This document shows, one piece after another, positions 15,390 to 22,946 of a DNA stretch of 28,494 nt; position 1 is the first letter of the stretch; every line of letters starts with the position of its first letter. The stretch spans positions 1-28,494 of the forward strand of contig CAZYGG010000049.1 of NCBI GenBank assembly GCA_964647585.1. Reading direction: 5' to 3'. Source of the stretch: CAJINA01 sp964647585 (lineage in GTDB: Bacteria; Desulfobacterota; Desulfobacteria; Desulfobacterales; CAJINA01). A program made the translations under genes and the position numbers. The notes under the pieces are model-generated. The model saw only the letters and a program-made list of their open reading frames with translations, was not told where the DNA came from and did no database searches.

Positions 15390-16174
15390 CGGACGAACCT
15401 ATCCTGCGGGTAAAAGAGGTTACCAAGACATTCGGCGGGATTATCGCTCTCAACCGGGTCAGTTTTGAAGTTGGGCAGGGTGAAATTCTCGGTATCATCG
15501 GACCCAACGGCTCCGGTAAAACCACGGTGGTCAACTGCATCACCGGGTTTATCAAGGCCACATCCGGGAATGTTTTCTTCCAGGGCCGGAATATTACCGG
15601 TAAACCGCCCCACAAAATTGCCGATATGGGCGTGACCCGCACCTTTCAGATCATGCGCCCCTATTACAGCTTGCCGGCCTACAAGAACCTGGTCATTCCG
15701 CTTTTCTCACCAAGGGCCCGCCGAACCGGGGGATGGCGCGGTGGGGGTAAAATGGGCGACCGCAATACGGTCAGCATCGATATTCTGGAAGAAATCGGGT
15801 TCGAACGGGATTCGTATGTCCCCTACAAAAACACAGCCACCCTGCCGACCGGCTATCTCAAACGTTTGGAACTGGCCCGTTGCCTGGCGTTGAAGCCGGA
15901 AATCATCATTTGTGATGAAGTTTTTTCCGGGCTGAGCATGAGCGAAATTGCCAGCATGGTGCCACTGATTGAACGGTTGCAGATGGATGGCATCACACTG
16001 ATCATGATCGAGCATCGGCTGCGGGAATTGTTCCGGGTGGCCAACCGGGTGATGGTGCTTAATTTCGGCGAGAAACTGGTGGAAGGCAGCGCCGCAGAAG
16101 TCATGGCTGACCCCCGGGTACGCGAAGCCTACTTTGGGTCAGAGGAAGTTGCGGAGGTTATGGATCATGCTTGA
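15386..16174 (+). CDS. Branched-chain-type ABC ATPase (LivG-like), unusual signature motif
   Basis: A 262-residue cytoplasmic ATPase. The Walker A motif is GIIGPNGSGKTT (about residues 33-44), the Walker B region is EIIICDEVFSGLS with the catalytic Glu, and the H-loop is LIMIEHRL. The LSGGQ-type signature is degenerate: LPTGYLKRLELARCL stands where LivG proteins usually have L(A/S)YGxQRRLEIAR. The Walker B Asp-Glu is followed by Val rather than Pro. Only Gly, the basic residues and the LARCL helix are kept. The ATG at 15386 overlaps the livM stop by four bases. The 3' end overlaps livF by 8 bases, so the subunits are translationally coupled. Confidence 0.9.
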   Translation: MTDEPILRVKEVTKTFGGIIALNRVSFEVGQGEILGIIGPNGSGKTTVVNCITGFIKATSGNVFFQGRNITGKPPHKIADMGVTRTFQIMRPYYSLPAYKNLVIPLFSPRARRTGGWRGGGKMGDRNTVSIDILEEIGFERDSYVPYKNTATLPTGYLKRLELARCLALKPEIIICDEVFSGLSMSEIASMVPLIERLQMDGITLIMIEHRLRELFRVANRVMVLNFGEKLVEGSAAEVMADPRVREAYFGSEEVAEVMDHA

Positions 16175-16913
16175 AGCAAACGGGCTGATGGTCTTTTACG
16201 AAAATATGCTGGCCTTGAACAATGTCAGTATCCGCTGCGGGAAAGATCAGATTGTCGGGGTCTTCGGTGCCAACAGTGCCGGTAAATCGACGCTGATGTA
16301 CGCCCTTTCCGGCATCATGCTCGATATCAGCAAAAAAGAAGAAATGGCTGGCGGCGAGCGCATCACCCTGTCCGGCAGCATCCACTACCAGGGCCAGGAG
16401 ATAAGCACTGTAAAACCCAGCCGCAGAGCCAAAAACGGGATCGTGCTCTGCCCGGAGCGCCGGCGGATCTTCAAGGAAAGCACGGTCCTGGAAAACCTGA
16501 AAATTGGCGGGTACCTGGCCACCCAAGCACAGGCCAAAGAGACCCTGGACTATGTCTTTACGGTCTTTCCCGCCCTGGCCAAATTAAAAACCAGGCTGGG
16601 CGGCTTCCTGAGTGGTGGCGAACAGCAGATGCTGGCTATCGGCCGGGCCCTGATGGCCCAACCCAAGATTCTGCTCCTCGACGAACCGCTGCTGGGACTG
16701 AGCCCCCTGATGCAGACCCTGCTCATGCGGACCACTCGGGAAATCCGCGATGAACGCAAGATATCAATCATCGTCACCGAGCAATACGCCCGCCCGGTGT
16801 TTCCCATTGTTGACTACGCCTTTATTCTTGAAAACGGCTCGGCCGTTCTGGAAGGCACGCACACAGATTTAATGGACAACCCGGATGTGAAGGCGGCGTA
16901 TTTCGGCGTATAG
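16167..16913 (+). CDS. Branched-chain-type ABC ATPase (LivF-like)
   Basis: A 248-residue cytoplasmic ATPase pairing with LivG. The Walker A motif is VFGANSAGKSTLM, a canonical signature SGGEQQMLAIGRALM is present, Walker B is LLLDEPLLGLSP, and the switch position is IIVTEQYARP (Gln, usual in LivF). The protein thus carries the one canonical signature motif of the heterodimer, while LivG's is degenerate. It opens VFYENMLALNNVSIRC; an N-proximal insertion (ISKKEEMAGGERITLSG) after Walker A is longer than in E. coli LivF. The ATG at 16167 (GGAGG at 16153-16157) overlaps the livG end. This is the last gene of the tight overlap block. Confidence 0.92.
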   Translation: MLEANGLMVFYENMLALNNVSIRCGKDQIVGVFGANSAGKSTLMYALSGIMLDISKKEEMAGGERITLSGSIHYQGQEISTVKPSRRAKNGIVLCPERRRIFKESTVLENLKIGGYLATQAQAKETLDYVFTVFPALAKLKTRLGGFLSGGEQQMLAIGRALMAQPKILLLDEPLLGLSPLMQTLLMRTTREIRDERKISIIVTEQYARPVFPIVDYAFILENGSAVLEGTHTDLMDNPDVKAAYFGV

Positions 16914-16939
16914 TAAAATATAAAATCAAAACCGTGCAT

Positions 16940-17072
16940 CGCGCAAAGACGCAAAGAAGGTCAAGACCAGATGTTGTCAGCTTCGCTGGAAGGACAAAAT
17001 CAAAAGCTTTTACGCGCGCAAGCGCGCTTGAAATCTGTTTTGGTTTTCTTTGCGCCTTGGCGTCTTTGCGCG
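16940..17072. repeat. Dispersed repeat with CGCGCAAAGACGC ends, copy 1
   Basis: A 133-bp element with perfect 13-bp inverted ends (CGCGCAAAGACGC, 16940-16952; GCGTCTTTGCGCG, 17060-17072), extended by imperfect pairing (GCAAAGAAGG with TTTCTTTGC). A related copy lies at 21087-21216. It sits between livF and the acyl-CoA ligase gene. Confidence 0.75.
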
Positions 17073-17137
17073 AAACTATTGGTTTTCACTGAACAGATAG
17101 CAGCCATCCCAAAACACAAGGAGCCTGATTTTTAGAT

Positions 17138-18802
17138 ATGCCATCATCCTCCGACAATTTGTCTGCGGAACTGACCTTTACTCGGTTCGACCGCATGAGC
17201 GAAATATACCCGGATCGGCCGGCCGTGATTTATCTCGGGGAAATCTTTACTTATCACCGCCTGCGCGAACTGAGCGAGCGCTTCGCGGGGGGACTGACCA
17301 CCCTGGGCGTCGGCAAGGGCGACCGGGTGATGATCTATATCGCCAATTCAATCCAGTGGGTCATCGCCTTCTTAGGCATCCAGAAAATCGGCGCAGTGAT
17401 CGTGCCCGTGGCCCCGATCTACACCTCCCATGAAATCATCTACATGATCAAAGACGCCGAAGTGGACACGGTGATCTGCGCGGACACCAACTATTGCTAC
17501 ATCCAGGAGGCGCTTGACCAGACCGACCTCAAGCATGTCATCGTGACGAATCTGATCGACCTGCTGCCAAAGTGGAAAAAAATCCTGGGGTTTCTATTTG
17601 ACCGGATCCCCACCGGAAAAGTTGCCCAGGACAATCGGGTCCTGCAATTCAAGACGCTGCTCAAGCACCCGCCTATCAAACAGGCGGCCACAATTGACCC
17701 GGCTACGGACCTGGCCTACATTCTGTACACGGGCGGGACCACCGGGTTCCCCAAAGGTGTGCCGGGTTCACACATCGGTATGACCTCCTATGTGAATGAT
17801 GTCACCGAGGACATTGCCGGAGAACATATTCACGAGGGTCGGGACACCTACATCGCCGTGAACCCGCTGTTTCATATCATGGCCCTGGGTCTATTTATGG
17901 CCGTGGGTTTAAACAAGGGCAATACCACCCTGTTAATGCCCACCCCCCATGTAGACGCCATTCTGGAAACCATTGAACGGTATAAAGTCAGGTGGATGCT
18001 CGGCGTACCGGCGCTGTACCGGATGCTGCTGGAAAATGACCGGCTGGACCGGTACGATCTGGGTTCTCTGACCTATTGCTACTGTGGCGGCGACGTGCTG
18101 CCCGATGAGGTTCGGGAGCGGTGGCGGAAACACTGCAACATCCCCATCTACCAGGTATATGGTTCTACCGAAGTAGGCCATGTCACCTATAGTAAAATCG
18201 GGATTGAACCCAGCCCACGGGCCATCGGGTTCCCGCTGAAAAGCCGGGAGTGCCGGATTGTCGACCCCAAGACCCTGGAAACGGTTGCGGAAGGTGACAG
18301 CGGCGAACTGTTGGTCACGTCGCCTTACACCCTTAAGGCCTATTTGAAAAAGCCGGAGGAAACCAAAAAGGCCTTTGTCGAGATCGACGGGAAAACATGG
18401 TGCCGGATGGGGGATTTCGTCACCGCCGAACCTTCAGGTGAACTGATATACGTGGAACGCTCGGCGGATATCATCAAGCACAAGGCTTTCAGGGTATCGG
18501 CCTCCGAGGTGGAAGCCACCTTGCAGAATCACCCCACGGTGATCGGGGCCTGCGTGGTGGGTATCCCGGACCCGAAAGTGGGCGAACGCATCAAGGCCAT
18601 CGTGGTCCTCAAAGAGGATGCCCGGGGTGTCGGCGGAGCCGAGTTAATCAAGTTTTGCCAGGAACGGCTGGCCGCCTACAAAGTACCTTCCTATATAGAA
18701 TTCAGGGATATGCTGCCCAAGTCCAAGGTGGGCAAACTCTTGCGCCGGGAAGTCCGGGATGACGAGGCCCGACGGGCGTCAAAAGATAAAAAAGTTGTTT
18801 AA
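17138..18802 (+). CDS. AMP-forming acyl-CoA synthetase (FadD-like)
   Basis: A 554-residue enzyme of the ANL superfamily that activates a carboxylic acid to its acyl-CoA via an acyl-adenylate. The P-loop-like motif is AYILYTGGTTGFPKGV (about residues 192-207), the A5 motif is QVYGSTEVGHV, the A7-A8 region is RMGDFVTAEPSGELIYVERSADIIKHKAFRVS, and the catalytic Lys motif is LPKSKVGKLLRREV. The length fits medium/long-chain or aryl-CoA ligases; specificity cannot be set by eye. It follows the liv-type importer in the same direction, suggesting import and activation of the same acid. Start at ATG 17138 with AAGGAG about 13 bases upstream. The nitroreductase gene follows after 18 bases, probably cotranscribed. 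Confidence 0.9.
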   Translation: MPSSSDNLSAELTFTRFDRMSEIYPDRPAVIYLGEIFTYHRLRELSERFAGGLTTLGVGKGDRVMIYIANSIQWVIAFLGIQKIGAVIVPVAPIYTSHEIIYMIKDAEVDTVICADTNYCYIQEALDQTDLKHVIVTNLIDLLPKWKKILGFLFDRIPTGKVAQDNRVLQFKTLLKHPPIKQAATIDPATDLAYILYTGGTTGFPKGVPGSHIGMTSYVNDVTEDIAGEHIHEGRDTYIAVNPLFHIMALGLFMAVGLNKGNTTLLMPTPHVDAILETIERYKVRWMLGVPALYRMLLENDRLDRYDLGSLTYCYCGGDVLPDEVRERWRKHCNIPIYQVYGSTEVGHVTYSKIGIEPSPRAIGFPLKSRECRIVDPKTLETVAEGDSGELLVTSPYTLKAYLKKPEETKKAFVEIDGKTWCRMGDFVTAEPSGELIYVERSADIIKHKAFRVSASEVEATLQNHPTVIGACVVGIPDPKVGERIKAIVVLKEDARGVGGAELIKFCQERLAAYKVPSYIEFRDMLPKSKVGKLLRREVRDDEARRASKDKKVV

Positions 18803-18820
18803 TTGCCGAAGGAGAAATCT

Positions 18821-19393
18821 ATGGACATCTTTACCGCACTTGAAAACCGGCGCAGCTGCCGGGAATTCTCACCTGAGGCTGTGGCCCCGGAAAAAATAGA
18901 ACGCATCCTGGAAGCAGCCACCTGGGCGCCATCACCCCTCAACACCCAGCCCTGGAAATTCATCGTCATTACCGGCCAGGCGAAAAAAGACCAGATTTTT
19001 TCCGAGGCTGAAAGGTGCAAGGCCTGGGCCATTGAAGAAAGCGGCTGGAAGTGGTTGAACTCCTACGGCCTCGATTTCATCAAACAGGCCCCGGTCATCA
19101 TTGCTGTGGTGGGCGATCCCAAAAAATCCGGCGTCGACATGTTCCAGCCGGAAGGCGGCGTCGGCTACCTGCTGGCCTGTGCCGCGGCGGTCCAGAACAT
19201 GCTGCTGGCCGCACACGACCTTGACCTGGGCAGTCTCTGGTTTACCTTCTTTGACAGGGGTGAATTGCGAAAGATCCTGGACATCCCGGAAGAAAAAACA
19301 CCGGTTTCGCTGGTCTGCCTTGGAAACCCGGCCCAACCGCCGGCCGCGGTGCCCCGCAAGCCGGTCGCCAAATTGACGACTTACATGGATTAG
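18821..19393 (+). CDS. Nitroreductase-family flavoprotein
   Basis: A 190-residue FMN-dependent oxidoreductase. FMN-phosphate contacts are visible as ALENRRSCREFSP near the N-terminus and WAPSPLNTQPWKFIVITG (about residues 33-50), then the C-terminal half with GSLWFTFFDRGELRKILDIPEEKTPVSLVCLGNP. The family reduces nitro compounds, quinones, enones or flavins; the substrate is unknown. Its position 18 bases after the acyl-CoA ligase suggests a reductive step in the same pathway or simple cotranscription. ATG 18821 is preferred over an in-frame ATG at 18803 because AAGGAG lies at the proper distance and homologues start MDIFxALxxRRS. Confidence 0.9.
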   Translation: MDIFTALENRRSCREFSPEAVAPEKIERILEAATWAPSPLNTQPWKFIVITGQAKKDQIFSEAERCKAWAIEESGWKWLNSYGLDFIKQAPVIIAVVGDPKKSGVDMFQPEGGVGYLLACAAAVQNMLLAAHDLDLGSLWFTFFDRGELRKILDIPEEKTPVSLVCLGNPAQPPAAVPRKPVAKLTTYMD

Positions 19394-19443
19394 GTGGAGA
19401 GGCTGTAGGAAAACCGACTCAAAACGTGTTCCGAGTGATCTGC

Positions 19444-19536
19444 CCTGTCATTCTGAGAAGCGCAGCGACGAAGAATCCCTTACGATTAAAGCGCGCCTTG
19501 GCATGTGGGGGACTCTTCGCTGCGCTCAGAGTGACA
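19444..19536 (-). repeat. Dispersed repeat with CCTGTCAYTCTGAG ends, copy 2
   Basis: A 93-bp copy with ends CCTGTCATTCTGAG (19444-19457) and CTCAGAGTGACA (19525-19536). It carries CGACGAAGAATCCC and GTGGGGGACTCTTCG, the complements of segments in the copy at 13118-13253, so it is in the opposite orientation. It lies between the nitroreductase and the response regulator genes. Confidence 0.75.
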
Positions 19537-19594
19537 AAATAGCGAAACGTGCTTATGACAATCGTTATAAGTGTAACAAAGTGGGAGAATACAG

Positions 19595-20116
19595 ATGAAC
19601 GCAAACGTATTGGACGGTAAACGCATCCTGGCCGTGGATGATGAGGAAGATGTCCTCGATACCCTGGAAGACCTGTTGGACTCCCATCCCGGCCTGATCT
19701 TCGACCGGGCTACGGATTACGAAACCGGGTATCACCTGCTCCGCTCCTGGACCTACGATGCCGTCATTCTCGATATCATGGGCGTACGCGGCTTCGATCT
19801 GCTGAACGCTTCCGTCCACCTGGGGTTTCCCACGGTCATGCTCACCGCGCACGCGTTTTCCGCCGAGGCCCTCCAGAAATCCATTGAGATGGGGGCCCGG
19901 GCTTACATCCCCAAGGAAAACATGCTCGACATCGAAGATTTTCTCCAGGATGTCCTCACCCTGGAATACGGGTCGGGCCTCAGAAGTATGTTCCAGCGCC
20001 TGGGCGGCGTCTTCGACAAACGCTTCGGCTCCCGGTGGATGGCAGACAGGCAATTCTTCTGGGAGCAGGTCAAGGGCGGCACTTACGAGCCCAGACCGGT
20101 CATTTTGAAAAAATGA
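19595..20116 (+). CDS. Orphan response regulator receiver protein
   Basis: A 173-residue protein whose first 120 residues form a CheY-like receiver: acidic pair D15-D16 in ILAVDDEEDV, phosphoacceptor D60 in AVILDIMG, T84 in VMLTAH and K107 in AYIPKEN. All key residues are kept, so it should be phosphorylated. The remaining about 50 residues (GLRSMFQRLGGVFDKRFG, FFWEQVKGG) form no recognised DNA-binding or enzymatic domain. No histidine kinase lies in the window. It precedes the SagB-like gene by 21 bases, suggesting cotranscription. ATG 19595 has GTGGGAG upstream. Output is unknown, perhaps protein-protein. Confidence 0.87.
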   Translation: MNANVLDGKRILAVDDEEDVLDTLEDLLDSHPGLIFDRATDYETGYHLLRSWTYDAVILDIMGVRGFDLLNASVHLGFPTVMLTAHAFSAEALQKSIEMGARAYIPKENMLDIEDFLQDVLTLEYGSGLRSMFQRLGGVFDKRFGSRWMADRQFFWEQVKGGTYEPRPVILKK

Positions 20117-20137
20117 AGGTATCATGGGATACCGGTT

Positions 20138-20863
20138 ATGCCAGACGATATGCAGGAGAATTGCTCAAGAGTCACCAAGGCATTAGGGTATCTCGTGCTG
20201 TTTCTATGGCTCTGCCAGGGGCCGGAATTCAGTCTGGAGGCTCAAAACATGCCCGCCGACACAGGCACCGCTGTCATTACCCTCCCCACACCGGATACAC
20301 GCGGCAGTGAGCCCCTTGAGAGCACCCTTGCCAAGCGTCGCTCTATTCGCCGCTACCGAGATGCGCCCCTGAATCTGGCGGAGGTGGCCCAACTGCTGTG
20401 GGCCGCCCAGGGCATCACCAGTCGTTACGGGTATCGAACCGCGCCTTCCGCCGGGGCCCTTTACCCCCTTGAACTCTATGTTACTGCCGGCAAAGTATCA
20501 GATCTGGAACCGGGGATCTACCGTTATCAGCCCGGGGAGCATAGCCTGGTCACCATCGCCAAAGGCGACCGGCGGGCCGCCCTGGCCCGGGCCGCCCTCG
20601 GCCAAAAACCGATCAGCCAGGCACCCGCCGTTTTTATCTTCGTGGCCGTTCCGGCCCGGACAGCCGTCAAATACGGGCAGAGAAGCACCCGTTATGTATT
20701 GCAGGAAGTCGGCCATGCCGCCCAGAACCTCTGCCTCCAGGCAGTCGCCCTGGATATCGGGTCGGTTGTTATCGGCGCTTTTCAGGATGGCAAAGTTGCC
20801 CAGATCCTCAAACTGCAAAGTGGTGAAGTCCCGATTTGTATTGTTCCAGTAGGGAAACACTGA
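20138..20863 (+). CDS. Exported SagB/ThcOx-type nitroreductase-family protein
   Basis: A 241-residue flavoprotein-like protein with an N-terminal hydrophobic stretch (ALGYLVLFLWLCQGPEF, about residues 15-31) that looks like a signal peptide or anchor. The catalytic part begins TLAKRRSIRRYRDAPLNLAE, with AQLLWAAQGITSRYGYRTAPSAGALYPLELYV in the middle and LQEVGHAAQNLCLQAVALDIG, all typical of the SagB-type dehydrogenase family. Known SagB enzymes oxidise azolines in peptide natural products, but many family members stand alone, and no cyclodehydratase or precursor gene is present here, so that role should not be assumed. The start is uncertain; ATG 20150 is an alternative. Confidence 0.85.
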   Translation: MPDDMQENCSRVTKALGYLVLFLWLCQGPEFSLEAQNMPADTGTAVITLPTPDTRGSEPLESTLAKRRSIRRYRDAPLNLAEVAQLLWAAQGITSRYGYRTAPSAGALYPLELYVTAGKVSDLEPGIYRYQPGEHSLVTIAKGDRRAALARAALGQKPISQAPAVFIFVAVPARTAVKYGQRSTRYVLQEVGHAAQNLCLQAVALDIGSVVIGAFQDGKVAQILKLQSGEVPICIVPVGKH

Positions 20864-20982
20864 AATCAGTAGTCAGGGGCAGGATTTAAGGGGGCTTCGC
20901 CAGCAGGCCTCACAGAGCTCACAGAGTGCACAGAGAAGGGCAAAATGAAGTAGTCTGGAGTCAGGAGGCGGTTGTCAGGAAT

Positions 20983-21021
20983 AGCTTCCCTCCCCTGGCG
21001 GGAGGGATTTGAGGGAGGGGG
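20983..21021 (+). repeat. AGCTTCCCTCCCC palindromic repeat, copy 1
   Basis: A 39-base element reading AGCTTCCCTCCCCTGGCGGG followed by AGGGATTTGAGGGAGGGGG. CCCTCCC and GGGAGGG segments give alternative hairpins. Near-identical copies lie at 21524-21561 and, inverted, at 28451-28489. Confidence 0.75.
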
Positions 21022-21086
21022 TTGCCCAATAAATTGGCACAGCGTATAGAGCAAAGGGTATAGCGAAAGGCAAGGCCAAAAGCATA

Positions 21087-21216
21087 TCTCGCGCCAAGGC
21101 GCAAAGGCGCAAAAAAAACCAAGAACACAATTTAGGCGCGCTGTCGCGCGAAAAACCAAATCTAAAAGCATTCCCTGCGGGTTTGGGGTTTCCTTGGCGC
21201 CTTTGCGTGGCGGGAG
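21087..21216. repeat. Dispersed repeat with CGCAAAGGCGC arms, copy 2
   Basis: A 130-bp element: left arm TCTCGCGCCAAGGCGCAAAG plus GCGC, right arm GGCGCCTTTGCG plus TGGCGGGAGA. It is related to the element at 16940-17072 and nested inside the larger CTCACAGAG inverted pair. Confidence 0.7.
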
Positions 21217-21310
21217 ACATGATTTTGAGGTTTTCTGACCCCCGACTTCTGACCCCTGGCCTCTGTCTTTTTTGCCCTTCTCTGTGATCTCTGCGAGCTC
21301 TGTGAGAGAT

Positions 21311-21400
21311 ATAGCTTTTGACCTGGCCCTTTGATTTCCCTTCAGCTTTCCACCTTATACCTTTTACCTTTTACCTTTCACGTTAGTGAATCAACCCATA
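21311..21400 (-). repeat. Inverted duplicate of the amt 3' end and its flank
   Basis: Read on the minus strand, this repeats the last codons of the amt gene at 26936-26953 (GYGLIH and stop, from TATGGGTTGATTCACTAACG onward) and about 65 bases of its 3' flank. The first 22 bases are identical, then there is a small length difference in an AAAGGT-rich part, then about 45 of 47 bases match. Confidence 0.8.
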
Positions 21401-21471
21401 TCCAGGCCCCCTGCAGTTATTGAATCAGGGCACGCCACCCACCAATATCTTTTCATTCAGGAGATGGCTTC

Positions 21472-21514
21472 TAAAACCTGTTGGGACTGAACGGTACCGG
21501 GTCAATCGCCGGCT
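21472..21514 (-). pseudogene. Relic of the 3' end of a second dadA-like gene
   Basis: 43 bases on the minus strand translate as PAIDPVPFSPNRF and stop, against PAIDPVPFSPDRF and stop for the intact gene ending at 21684. About 38 bases match. Differences include synonymous changes (GAT/GAC, CCA/CCC), a conservative Asp/Asn change and a TAG/TAA stop swap. Upstream, where the rest of the gene should be, an AGCTTCCCTCCCC repeat begins after 9 bases. Confidence 0.7.
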
Positions 21515-21523
21515 GCGAGAAAA

Positions 21524-21561
21524 AGCTTCCCTCCCCTGGCGGGAGGGACTGAGGGAGGGGG
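21524..21561 (+). repeat. AGCTTCCCTCCCC palindromic repeat, copy 2
   Basis: Second copy of the 38-39 base element, differing from that at 20983 by ACTGAGG for ATTTGAGG. It lies directly beside the dadA-like relic. Confidence 0.75.
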
Positions 21562-21683
21562 CTGATCAGGACAACCCATTTCTCTGGCAGAGTATAGATT
21601 TTGTGTTTTCCCGGCCTCTGATTTCCGACTTCAGACTTCCGGCCTCCTGATCCAACCCTATGCTCTCTGCGCTATGCCTGCCC

Positions 21684-22946
21684 TTAAAACCTATCTGGAC
21701 TGAACGGTACCGGATCAATCGCCGGCTTTACCCCCCGCACAAGATCTGAAACCAGCTTGCCGGTCGCCGGCGCCATAGAGATCCCCAGCATGCCGTGGCC
21801 GGTGGCCAAAAACAGATTACGGTGATTCTGCGGCCGGCCGATGATGGGCAGATCATCGTAGCTCATGGGCCGCAGGTCACTGCGTTCTTCCAGCAAGGGG
21901 ATGCCGAAAGGCTCCTGCAGATACCGTACAGCGGCGTTTTTAATCCGGGCAATCCTCTTACGGTTGACATCCAGGCCGTAGCCGGAAAACTCCATGGTAC
22001 CCCCCAGCCGGAAAGCGTCTTTCCAGGGGGTGGCCACCACATTGGTTTCATACATGTAGCACGGAATCTTCAGGCAGACCGTTGGCCTTTGCATGGTCAG
22101 GGTGTACCCCTTCCCCGGCTGGACCGGGATCCGGGTCCCCAGCCGCCGGGCCAGCTGCCGGCTCCAGGCCCCCAGGGCAACGATGTAATTATCGGCCGTG
22201 AACTCACCCCGCGAGGTGGCAACCCCATCGACATCCCGCCCCTTTCCCAACAACCGTTCCACCGGGCACGCCTCTTCCAGGGCCACCCCCATCTGCAGCA
22301 ATAGTGCCTGCCATTCAGTCACCAGCTGCTCCGGCTGCACATGAAAATCCTCCGGATGATACCAGGCGCCGTACAGGTCCTCGCGTAGCGCCGGTTCAAG
22401 TTCAACCAGGTCTTCACCGCGGTAAGGCGTGGCTTCCAGGCCGTAGGGCTTTAAAAGCGCATTGGTCCGGCCGTAGCGCTCCATGCCGTCGCGAGTACGG
22501 CACACCATCATCACCCCGCTGTGCTCGCGGCCACCATTGATATTCTCAACGTCAAACAGATCGGCATAAAGCGCTCGCGAATGGCGCAGGATGGCCTCGC
22601 GGGCAATCATGGCATGGGCGACATGGGCCCGGTTGCATTTACCGGCGAATTTCAATAACCACAGTATTTTTTCCAGGTCCGCCTCGGGCTTGATGTAGAG
22701 CGGCGATTTGCCCACCAGCATCCGCGCCAGTTCATAACTCACCGCGCCGGGTGCACACAGCGGCGGCAGGTCGCTGGTAAACACGAAACCGCAATTCCCG
22801 GAAGAAGCCCCGGCCCCGATCTTATCCCGTTCGACGATCCGCACTGAAATGCCTTCCCGGGCCAGGTAATACGCGCAGGACATACCGATCACCCCGCCGC
22901 CCAGGATCAACACATCGCTGTGGCTGCTGTTTGACGTGGTTTCCAA
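21684..22946 (-). CDS. FAD-dependent amino acid oxidoreductase (DadA-like)
   Basis: A 420-residue member of the DAO/DadA family, which oxidises amino groups (D-amino acids, glycine, sarcosine) with FAD. The dinucleotide-binding motif VLILGGGVIGMSCAYYLARE is at residues 13-32, followed by VRIVERDKIGAGASSGNCGF, which is DadA-like. Near the C-terminus PMSYDDLPIIGRP and NLFLATGHGMLGISMAPATG form the second FAD/substrate region. E. coli DadA has 432 residues, so the length fits. No racemase or thiamine-biosynthesis partner is nearby, so the substrate is open. Start at ATG 22946. Its 3' end is duplicated at 21472-21514. Divergent from serB across a 493-bp gap. Confidence 0.88.
   Translation of the reverse strand: METTSNSSHSDVLILGGGVIGMSCAYYLAREGISVRIVERDKIGAGASSGNCGFVFTSDLPPLCAPGAVSYELARMLVGKSPLYIKPEADLEKILWLLKFAGKCNRAHVAHAMIAREAILRHSRALYADLFDVENINGGREHSGVMMVCRTRDGMERYGRTNALLKPYGLEATPYRGEDLVELEPALREDLYGAWYHPEDFHVQPEQLVTEWQALLLQMGVALEEACPVERLLGKGRDVDGVATSRGEFTADNYIVALGAWSRQLARRLGTRIPVQPGKGYTLTMQRPTVCLKIPCYMYETNVVATPWKDAFRLGGTMEFSGYGLDVNRKRIARIKNAAVRYLQEPFGIPLLEERSDLRPMSYDDLPIIGRPQNHRNLFLATGHGMLGISMAPATGKLVSDLVRGVKPAIDPVPFSPDRF

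Larger units (their letters stand above)
20864..21683. repeat. Mosaic of nested repeats and gene-end relics
   Basis: 820 bases without a gene. An outer inverted pair, CTCACAGAGCTCACAGAG...GGGCAAAA (20909-20945) and TTTTTTGCCCTTCTCTGTG...GAGCTCTGTGAG (21268-21306), encloses an AGCTTCCCTCCCC element (20983-21021) and a CGCAAAGGCGC element (21087-21216). Then follow an inverted copy of the amt 3' end (21311-21400), a relic of a dadA-like 3' end (21472-21514) and a second AGCTTCCCTCCCC element (21524-21561). Confidence 0.75.

Noticed and set aside
20138..20863. Azoline-containing peptide biosynthesis cluster based on the SagB-like gene
   Set aside because: No cyclodehydratase, precursor peptide or export genes are nearby; SagB-type domains occur in many unrelated settings.
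20864..21683. CRISPR array
   Set aside because: Repeats here are of different families, unevenly spaced and palindromic; there is no regular repeat-spacer pattern and no cas gene in the window.
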